A stretch of 5,209 nt of DNA from an uncultured Alphaproteobacteria bacterium. Lineage in GTDB: Bacteria > Pseudomonadota > Alphaproteobacteria > RF32 > CAG-239. Shown here in pieces: positions 1-5,209 of the stretch (positions within the stretch are counted from its first letter, which is position 1; each line of letters starts with the position of its first letter). A program made the position numbers and the translations under genes. The DNA is taken from assembly GCA_900553115.1 (NCBI GenBank), contig USCF01000091.1, forward strand, positions 1 to 5,209. Reading direction: 5' to 3'. The notes beneath the pieces were generated by a model, which was not told the DNA's origin, ran no database searches, and was given only the letters and a program-made list of their open reading frames with translations.

Positions 1-329
1 TGCTGCTCGGACTGTTGCTGCTGGTTCTGCTGCTCGGACTGTTGCTGCTGGTTCTGCTGCTCGGACTGTTGCTGCTGGTTCTGCTGCTCGGACTGTTGCT
101 GCTGGTTCTGCTGCTCGGACTGTTGCTGCTGGTTCTGCTGCTCGGACTGTTGCTGCTGGTTCTGCTGCTCGGACTGTTGCTGCTGCTTCTGCTGCTCAGA
201 CTGTTGCTGTTGGTTCTGCTGCTCAGACTGTTGCTGCTTGTTCTGCTGCTCGGACTGTTGCTGCTGGTTCTGCTGCTCAGACTGTTGCTGCTGGCTCTGC
301 TGCTCGGACTGTTGCTGCTGGTTCTGCTG
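1..329 (-). repeat. 27-bp in-frame tandem repeat encoding QQNQQQQSE, at least 12 units
   Basis: Twelve full 27-bp units begin at 6, 33, 60, 87, 114, 141, 168, 195, 222, 249, 276 and 303, and the array continues off the left edge. Each unit is exactly nine codons of the batB-type gene, so copy-number change keeps the frame. In coding sense the unit reads QQNQQQQSE, with one CAA at a fixed place among CAG codons. The units at 6-167, 249 and 303 are identical. The others carry single-base changes: 168 (Asn to Lys), 195 (CAG to CAA and TCC to TCT, both silent), 222 (Gln to Lys, Ser codon TCT), 276 (Asn to Ser, Ser codon TCT). The plus strand is also open here (Leu-rich), but that is only the complement of CAG-rich coding sequence. 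Confidence 0.97.
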
Positions 330-1637
330 CTGTTTATTGTCGTTATTTTTGCTCTGATTTTGATTATTTTGCTTTTGTTGTTTTTTCAAATATTCCAAAT
401 TGAATTTTGCATCTTCAAAGTCTGGTTGTTGTTGCAAAACTTCTTCATATTTTTTTATCGCTTCATCAATTTTTCCGCCTTTTGCCAATGCGTTGCCCTG
501 ATTATATAAAGCGGTAACATCATTTCCTTTAGCAAAATTTTTAAACGCAGCATCATAGTCGCCACTCTTATATGCAGCAGACGCTTTCCATTGCGTATCC
601 GTAAATTTTTCAGCTGCAGCACCATAATTCTGCTCTTTAAAATTTTTTAAAGCTTCTTGGTTATTATTTAAAAACCAACTTGCTTGGACAGGTTGCCCAA
701 AGAGCAAAAACATTACCACAATCACCAATAAACCGCGCCGGAAATATCCCAATAGCAACAAAGCCGGCAGCCACAAAAAATACCACCCCATATCATTCCA
801 AACAGTCTGCATATTTTGGCTTTGTTTAATTTCTTTAGCGGTAATGTCATTAATTTTTTTTATAAGCAAATCCAACCCTTTGTTATAGCTAATATATAGT
901 CCTCGACCTTTTTCCGCTACCATTTTCAGCTTGTCATTATCTTGCGAACTCATATTCACAATATCCACGTCATAACCGGCTGCGGCGGCTTTTGAGGCAC
1001 TTTCTAAAGCGGCGTCAAAACGTTCGCCGACATTAGCGGTCAAAACCACAATGTTTCCGCTTGGCAGCGCAGCTTCTTGCATACGTTCTACCGCCAAATC
1101 TATGGCTCTATCCAGCCTATCGCCATTTTCCGGCATAATATTCATTTCCAATGCCGGCAACAGATTATCTATAATCGCCGCGTCTTCCGTCAACGGAGTA
1201 ATCATAAACGGCTCTTTACTATACACAATCAAACCGCTTTCAGTATTTTTCAACGTTTTCACCAAATCTTTTATCACATATTTAGCGCGTTCAATTCGGC
1301 TTGGCGAAACATCTTTTTGCCACATATCTCCCGACATATTCAACATTATCATTACCGGATTTTCCACACTCAAAGCCGGATTGCTTTTTTTAGACCAAGT
1401 TGGACCTGTTAACGCCACCACCAAAAATAAAACCGCGACAACAGCGCTAATCATCGGCCATTTTCTTTTTTCACCGTTGCTTTTTATCAACAAAAAATCA
1501 AGCAGATTTTCGTCACAAACCTTACTCCACGCCGACTCGGCTTTTTGTTGCGAATATGATTTTAAATATATCAAAACCGGCAAAATCAAGCCTATCAACC
1601 AATACGGACGCAAAAAATGAAAATCCTGCCACCACAT
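1..1637 (-). CDS. batB: BatB-type VWA protein fused to BatC-like TPR domain and Gln-rich repeat; 3' end beyond window
   Basis: I read this frame directly from the minus strand: it is open from the ATG at 1637-1635 to the window edge (545 full codons, no stop). The start is bounded by an in-frame TAG at 1646-1644; an AGGA lies 9 bases upstream, and batA ends one base before. Domains: TM helices at about 11-25 and 62-78; VWA domain about 94-265; TM at 285-299; a second hydrophobic stretch 302-317 ending VQA-S, like a signal peptide; BatC-like region 320-372 and a clear TPR at 375-420 (ALYNQGNALAKGGKIDEAI); Gln/Asn linker 420-436; nonapeptide array from 437. Basic residues in the TM1-TM2 loop and R300-R301 suggest VWA and TPR are periplasmic. 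The MIDAS site is degenerate: N100-x-S102-x-D104 replaces DxSxS, T150 is kept, and A201 replaces the Asp of LTDG. Family knowledge: Bat proteins are linked to aerotolerance and envelope stress; the exact role is unknown. Family assignment is firm; metal-independence is inference. Confidence 0.9.
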   Translation of the reverse strand, partial: MWWQDFHFLRPYWLIGLILPVLIYLKSYSQQKAESAWSKVCDENLLDFLLIKSNGEKRKWPMISAVVAVLFLVVALTGPTWSKKSNPALSVENPVMIMLNMSGDMWQKDVSPSRIERAKYVIKDLVKTLKNTESGLIVYSKEPFMITPLTEDAAIIDNLLPALEMNIMPENGDRLDRAIDLAVERMQEAALPSGNIVVLTANVGERFDAALESASKAAAAGYDVDIVNMSSQDNDKLKMVAEKGRGLYISYNKGLDLLIKKINDITAKEIKQSQNMQTVWNDMGWYFLWLPALLLLGYFRRGLLVIVVMFLLFGQPVQASWFLNNNQEALKNFKEQNYGAAAEKFTDTQWKASAAYKSGDYDAAFKNFAKGNDVTALYNQGNALAKGGKIDEAIKKYEEVLQQQPDFEDAKFNLEYLKKQQKQNNQNQSKNNDNKQQQNQQQQSEQQSQQQQSEQQNQQQQSEQQNKQQQSEQQNQQQQSEQQKQQQQSEQQNQQQQSEQQNQQQQSEQQNQQQQSEQQNQQQQSEQQNQQQQSEQQNQQQQSEQ

Positions 1638-1638
1638 T

Positions 1639-2649
1639 TTATTCTATCCTTTTTGCCAACAACACCAAAATCATAAACAAAACCAAAGCCATAGCCGCCG
1701 CATATGGATACAGTTCTTTAACTTCCTGCACATACCGACCTTCACTGGTCATAGTCTCCAGCTTATCTATTTCGTTATATATCTGAAACAAAGAATTTAC
1801 ATCTTTAGCCCTAAAATAATTTCCTTTAGTTTCCTCCGCCAAAGCTTGCAGACTCTCTTCATCTAAACCGGTATTGACTGGAATGCTAAACAATCCGCCA
1901 AAAAAGTTTTCACTATCGCTGCCAGCGCCGATTGTATATATTTTCACTCCTTCTTCTTTAGCCAAAGCAATCGCTTGCGGCAAAGATAAACTTCCATCAT
2001 TGTTTTCACCGTCGGTCAACAAAATTATAACCTTATTTTCAGGTTTTCCCTCGGATTCCGCCAAATTTTTTAGAGCCACTCCCACCGCATCGCCAATAGA
2101 GGTAGAATTACCGGCCATACCGGCATCAGCATTCCATAATATTTCTTTTACCGATTGCTTGTCATATGTCAGCGGCGCCTGCAAATAAGCCTGTGTACCA
2201 AACAAAACCAGCCCTATTCTATCTGACGTACGTTTATTTATAAAATTATCAATAACATTTTTAACCGCTGTCAAACGGCTATACATTTTATTTTTATACT
2301 GAAAATCCTCTTCGCTCATAGAATTGGAAATATCAACCACTAATAAAATCTCACGGCCTTCATTTTTTACCGGTATCGGTTTTCCAACCCACTGCGGACG
2401 GCACAAAGCCAATACCATTAAAGCCCACACAAGTGCCAACAAACAAATTTTTATTGCCGAAAACACTGCCGGTTTAAATGATATCCCTTTGCCGCTGACC
2501 GATTGTATTTGTTTAATATCCGCCAAAAACGGTACTTTCAACGCATCGCCATACGTTTTTTTTATGGCAGGAAACATAAAATACACCACCAATGGCAACA
2601 ATAACAGCCAAGCAGCCTGCGGATTGGCAAAATGATTCAGCATCATCAT
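1639..2649 (-). CDS. batA: BatA-type VWA domain membrane protein
   Basis: This is a 336-residue protein of usual BatA length. It has TM helices at about 13-28 and 66-83, a VWA domain at about 100-295, and a C-terminal TM at 316-332 followed by KRIE. The MIDAS metal site is complete: D106-I-S108-N-S110-M, T161 in APLT, and D213 in LTDGEN. The basic loop between TM1 and TM2 and the basic C-terminus put the VWA domain in the periplasm by the positive-inside rule. In this family the VWA domain is thought to bind protein partners through a divalent metal; Bat proteins were named for Bacteroides aerotolerance, and their biochemical role is unresolved. The gene starts inside the last codons of the DUF4381 gene (ATGA overlap) and ends one base before the batB start, so the three genes are very likely co-transcribed and translationally coupled. 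The protein begins with three consecutive Met codons; the first is best placed for the ribosome binding site. Confidence 0.93.
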   Translation of the reverse strand: MMMLNHFANPQAAWLLLLPLVVYFMFPAIKKTYGDALKVPFLADIKQIQSVSGKGISFKPAVFSAIKICLLALVWALMVLALCRPQWVGKPIPVKNEGREILLVVDISNSMSEEDFQYKNKMYSRLTAVKNVIDNFINKRTSDRIGLVLFGTQAYLQAPLTYDKQSVKEILWNADAGMAGNSTSIGDAVGVALKNLAESEGKPENKVIILLTDGENNDGSLSLPQAIALAKEEGVKIYTIGAGSDSENFFGGLFSIPVNTGLDEESLQALAEETKGNYFRAKDVNSLFQIYNEIDKLETMTSEGRYVQEVKELYPYAAAMALVLFMILVLLAKRIE

Positions 2650-3098
2650 AGATTAGCTCCTATCCAACTTTGGCAAAAAACTCGCAAATCAGCCACATTT
2701 TCAGCTGCAAACAAATCGCTGTCTGCCGGCGCATACGGAGCGTCAAGCAAAAGAGCAGCCGTTTGTTTTGAGAGTTTTTGCTTAGCGTGATTATTCAAAA
2801 AATCTATCCAATTTTTGCCGGAATAAGAAACGGCTTCCGGATAGCGGCTAATACAAATACGGCGCAGCAATTCTGACATTTTAACCGCTGCTGAAGCGCT
2901 ATTTTCGGACGCGTTTTTTTTCAAAAGGTACAGAGCATAAATTCTTTTGCTGTTTTTTCTAAACCAAAATATTATTTTAACGGCAAAAATCATGGCAATA
3001 GCCAACAAAAGCAATCCCCACCAGCCATAAGCCAAAGGAAATATAGAAACCCCGTCGGACGGCAAATGTATATCTCTTAATTCAGGCAAATTATCCAT
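2646..3098 (-). CDS. DUF4381 domain-containing membrane protein
   Basis: This 150-residue protein matches the DUF4381 pattern found in proteobacterial bat clusters: an N-terminal LRDIHLP motif (7-13), a GWW motif (25-27) leading into one TM helix (about 27-46), a basic stop (RKNSKR, 47-52), then a helical domain with NWIDFLN (96-102) and an APYAP motif (119-123). The charge pattern suggests a periplasmic N-terminus and a cytoplasmic C-terminal domain. Its function is unknown; from its fixed place beside the VWA genes I infer that it is part of, or an assembly factor for, the same membrane complex, possibly the part reachable by a cytoplasmic MoxR ATPase. The start at 3098 is supported by a strong AGGAGAGG eight bases upstream and by an in-frame stop at 3122-3120. 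Its TGA stop overlaps the batA ATG. It is the first gene after an 88-bp gap, so it probably opens the operon. Confidence 0.9.
   Translation of the reverse strand: MDNLPELRDIHLPSDGVSIFPLAYGWWGLLLLAIAMIFAVKIIFWFRKNSKRIYALYLLKKNASENSASAAVKMSELLRRICISRYPEAVSYSGKNWIDFLNNHAKQKLSKQTAALLLDAPYAPADSDLFAAENVADLRVFCQSWIGANL
2657..2661 (-). promoter_or_regulatory. Ribosome binding site of batA (AGGAG)
   Basis: AGGAG lies inside the 3' end of the DUF4381 gene, seven bases before the first of three consecutive in-frame ATG codons (2649, 2646, 2643). The spacing favours the first ATG, which forms the ATGA overlap with the DUF4381 stop. Confidence 0.7.
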
Positions 3099-3106
3099 TT
3101 TAAAAA

Positions 3107-3114
3107 CCTCTCCT
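3107..3114 (-). promoter_or_regulatory. Strong ribosome binding site of the DUF4381 gene (AGGAGAGG)
   Basis: AGGAGAGG sits eight bases upstream of the ATG at 3098 and is the best Shine-Dalgarno in the window. It fixes the start of the first bat-cluster gene. Confidence 0.8.
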
Positions 3115-3124
3115 ATTTGCTATA

Positions 3125-3160
3125 AAATCTAAGATTTATAAATGCCAATATCAAGTATTG
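3125..3160. repeat. Two short inverted repeats in the promoter gap
   Basis: AAATCT-A-AGATTT (3125-3137) and CAATA-TCAAG-TATTG (3146-3160) are perfect inverted repeats with arms of 6 and 5 bases. Their centres are about 22 bp apart, close to two helical turns, and they overlap the candidate -10 and -35 boxes. They could be operator half-sites. They are too weak and lack the U-run needed for an intrinsic terminator of the upstream peptidase gene. Chance occurrence in AT-rich DNA is quite possible. Confidence 0.3.
3126..3154 (-). promoter_or_regulatory. Candidate sigma70-type promoter for the DUF4381-batA-batB operon
   Basis: On the minus strand TTGATA (3154-3149, five of six matches to the -35 consensus) is followed after 17 bases by TAGATT (3131-3126, four of six to the -10 consensus). 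An overlapping alternative is TTGGCA (3148-3143) with TATAGC (3124-3119) at 18 bases. Either would start transcription shortly before the AGGAGAGG site and give a very short leader. AT-rich sequence gives such matches by chance, so this is tentative; the position in the only sizeable gap between the genes is the main support. Confidence 0.4.
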
Positions 3161-3186
3161 TTTAAAAATTCGGCGCAGTTATCCCA

Positions 3187-5106
3187 TTATTTTCTTTTTG
3201 GTTTACGCGAAACTGAACGATAAATATTCATTGATTTTGCGTTAGCTGCCTGTAAACTGCTTTTTTTCTTAGCCGGAGTTTTCGGAGGATAAATAAGCTT
3301 TCTATTTGCCATAGAATCCGTTTTTTGAACCGATTCTGGTTGACTAACCTCTTTTTTTTCTGTCGTTTTATCTTCTACCACTTTTTCAGCTTGTTCCGTT
3401 GGTTGTGGAGCATTTTGCACTCCAGAAAAAACATCTGCTTTATTTGGCAAAAAAATCACGTTATCATTATTGTTATTTTTATTTGTTGTTTCGGCTGCAA
3501 TCGGTTTGTTTGCCGGCTCTTCTTTTAGTGTGGCAGCATTAGCCTCATTTTTCTTATCTATTTCGACTTCTACTGTTTTTTTAGCCTCAACTTCTTCTTT
3601 TTTCTTTTCAGTCGCAACCAATTCTGTAGCCTTAATATTATCAACCTTTTTCACGATTCGCTTAAATTCTACCAATTGATTGCCGGTCAAATCATTACCG
3701 GTAGCAACTTTAGCTTTAAGCGGGTCGATTCTTTGTCCCTTACGGAGGATTTCAAAGTGCAAATGCGGACCTGTCGAACGCCCTGTGCTGCCCACATAGC
3801 CGATAATCTGTCCTTTTTTAACCTTAACCCCAGGACGCATACCGCTAGCAAATTTATGCATATGTCCATAAGCTGTTTCATATTCAGAATTGTGGCGAAT
3901 CTTGATAAAATTACCGTAACCGTTCACATAGCGAGCCATTTCAATGGTGCCTGAGCCGCTGGCGTATATGGCAGTTCCGCGCGGAGCGGCATAGTCTACA
4001 CCGCTATGGAATTTGGTAGTTTTATAAATAGGATGGCGGCGATAACCAAACAATGAAGAAATACGCGCGTTACGCATAGCCAAAGGTTTTTTATCCAAAC
4101 CAGTCTTTTTAGCCCCGCCTTTTTCATCATAATAGCCTACCGAACCGCCGCGCGGCTTATAGCGATACAGTTTATAGATTCGATTATTAACCGTGAAAGA
4201 GGCGAAAATAACCTCGCCGACACTCACAATATCACCATTTGCAGCTTTATTCACTTCATATTTAACATTAAAGGTGTCACCATGTTTAACATCTCGCCTA
4301 AAATCGATCATATGCGAAAACATTTGAATTATTTGCCCGCATAATTTATACGGAACACCGGACTTGTTTAAAGAAGCACTGACATTGCCGGAAACCGTGC
4401 CTTTGATATCCTTTATTTCGTAAGCAAATTTTTCTTGTTCGACTCTGGCTTCAAACTGGTCGTATTCGTTAATCTGCAAAATATATTTAGTACCGCGCAC
4501 CGGTTCACTGACCAAGGTATCCAAGGCTTCCAAAGACTTTGACTGCACATCAAAAGTTGCTGTCAATTCAATATGTTGACCAGCTTTAAGTTTGCGTGCA
4601 TCATAAACTTTTTTCAAAGTCGTATAAGCGTTGGTGGCGCTTTTGGTTTCCATTCCCAAATTAGTCAAAATACCAATAAAATTATCACCTGGGGCAACCA
4701 CAATCACGCGGCGCTCTTTTTGATAGATTCCCTCAAAACTTCCGGCTTGTTCATAATTTTTCGGTTTTGGCTGAATCGGCATAACCACGCCGGCCTGACC
4801 ATTTTGCCGCAGCATATATTTAGAAGTAATAACTTCATCATTGCTCAACAATTTTAAATTATTTACCTGAGCATACAAAATATCAAATGGATTATCTTTA
4901 ACATCATTAAAAGCCGGAGTCATAACATCATTATTAAAATCGTAGTTTTCATCGACGAACTGGCGCTCCGCCGTTGTTCGGCTTTCATTTTTATTCAGCA
5001 TAGAAACAAACAAAGCACAGGTAACGGCAACCGCATATCCTGCAAGCAAGATAGTTTCAATACGGCGCCGACGCACTTTTTTTCTTAAATTTGTAAACCC
5101 AGGCAT
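3187..5106 (-). CDS. M23 family (LytM-type) murein metallopeptidase, membrane anchored, MepM/Csd3-like
   Basis: This 639-residue protein probably cuts peptide cross-links in peptidoglycan from the periplasmic side of the inner membrane. In order: a very basic N-terminus (KKVRRRR, 9-15), one TM anchor (about 17-36), a LysM/OapA-like domain (about 134-184, with VVAPGDNFIGIL), a Csd3-like second domain (about 205-312, including SLNKSGVPYKL), and the M23 domain (about 345-465). All M23 residues are present: H367 and D371 in HSGVDYAAP, H415 in YGHMH, and H448 and H450 in HLHFE. So the enzyme looks active, with H367, D371 and H450 as zinc ligands by family comparison. A tail at 466-639 is rich in Lys, Glu, Asn and Ala and ends in a basic RKPKRK. 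The start is bounded by an in-frame TGA at 5121-5119, with a modest GGA six bases upstream. No terminator follows, so some read-through into the bat genes is possible. It resembles MepM/Csd3 in architecture, but an exact gene name is not justified. Confidence 0.92.
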   Translation of the reverse strand: MPGFTNLRKKVRRRRIETILLAGYAVAVTCALFVSMLNKNESRTTAERQFVDENYDFNNDVMTPAFNDVKDNPFDILYAQVNNLKLLSNDEVITSKYMLRQNGQAGVVMPIQPKPKNYEQAGSFEGIYQKERRVIVVAPGDNFIGILTNLGMETKSATNAYTTLKKVYDARKLKAGQHIELTATFDVQSKSLEALDTLVSEPVRGTKYILQINEYDQFEARVEQEKFAYEIKDIKGTVSGNVSASLNKSGVPYKLCGQIIQMFSHMIDFRRDVKHGDTFNVKYEVNKAANGDIVSVGEVIFASFTVNNRIYKLYRYKPRGGSVGYYDEKGGAKKTGLDKKPLAMRNARISSLFGYRRHPIYKTTKFHSGVDYAAPRGTAIYASGSGTIEMARYVNGYGNFIKIRHNSEYETAYGHMHKFASGMRPGVKVKKGQIIGYVGSTGRSTGPHLHFEILRKGQRIDPLKAKVATGNDLTGNQLVEFKRIVKKVDNIKATELVATEKKKEEVEAKKTVEVEIDKKNEANAATLKEEPANKPIAAETTNKNNNNDNVIFLPNKADVFSGVQNAPQPTEQAEKVVEDKTTEKKEVSQPESVQKTDSMANRKLIYPPKTPAKKKSSLQAANAKSMNIYRSVSRKPKRK

Positions 5107-5209
5107 CTTTAATCCAATTCAATAATTGCTCGAATGATGATATATTTTACAAATCAATGAAAGTAGATATTCCAGTTATACCTATAAAAAGGATCAGTTT
5201 TACACAATT
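5107..5209. other. Leader region upstream of the M23 peptidase gene
   Basis: This is 103 bases of AT-rich non-coding sequence up to the window edge. On the minus strand TATCAT (5142-5137) is a fair -10 match, but no acceptable -35 lies 16-18 bases upstream. I see no open frame or RNA structure here. The promoter may lie here or beyond the edge. Confidence 0.5.

Noticed and set aside
1..329. CRISPR array
   Set aside because: Units are directly contiguous with no spacers, and the array is in frame within a coding gene.
15..509. Plus-strand Leu-rich open frame resembling a hydrophobic repeat protein
   Set aside because: It is the complement of the CAG-rich repeat in the batB-type gene, whose minus-strand frame continues with clear VWA and TPR domains.
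1051..1786. Plus-strand open frames over the VWA genes
   Set aside because: They lie opposite well-supported coding sequence, show no recognisable domain and have no convincing ribosome binding site.
3146..3160. Intrinsic terminator after the M23 gene
   Set aside because: The stem is only five AT-rich base pairs and no T-run follows on the minus strand.
3325..4857. Several short plus-strand frames and one alternative minus frame inside the M23 gene
   Set aside because: They are shadows of the peptidase frame, which carries complete catalytic motifs.
5137..5142. Promoter of the M23 gene with TATCAT as -10
   Set aside because: No acceptable -35 box is found at the right distance, and single hexamer matches are common in AT-rich DNA.

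Overview
The window reads as an AT-rich proteobacterial chromosome segment. All four recognisable genes lie on the minus strand, so transcription runs from high to low coordinates. The order DUF4381 - batA - batB/TPR fusion is the proteobacterial form of the Bat (aerotolerance / MoxR-VWA) cluster. The upstream gene is a membrane-anchored M23 murein peptidase of the MepM/Csd3 type, so the cell is Gram-negative. A low-GC alphaproteobacterial lineage is my best guess, but lineage cannot be settled from this sequence alone. UGG is used for Trp and ORFs end at normal stops, so the standard bacterial code fits.

Layout in the direction of transcription. 5209-5107: short AT-rich leader with no convincing promoter. 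5106-3187: M23 peptidase with an N-terminal membrane anchor, LysM/OapA-like and Csd3-like domains, a complete catalytic site and a long charged low-complexity C-terminal tail. 3186-3099: 88-bp gap holding a plausible sigma70-type promoter, two short inverted repeats and a strong Shine-Dalgarno. 3098-2646: DUF4381 membrane protein. 2649-1639: BatA-type VWA protein with an intact metal site, overlapping the DUF4381 gene by 4 bp. 1637 to beyond position 1: BatB-type VWA protein fused to a BatC-like TPR domain, with one base between it and batA. It runs off the window inside a 27-bp tandem repeat encoding a Gln-rich nonapeptide.

The three Bat-cluster genes are packed as one translationally coupled operon and probably form one envelope complex. 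By positive-inside reasoning, the VWA domains, TPRs and Gln-rich array face the periplasm and the DUF4381 domain faces the cytoplasm. MoxR ATPase and DUF58 genes, usually immediately upstream in such clusters, are absent from the window.

The most notable points are the degenerate MIDAS metal site of the BatB-type VWA domain beside an intact one in BatA, and the in-frame 27-bp array whose distal units are identical while proximal ones carry point changes.
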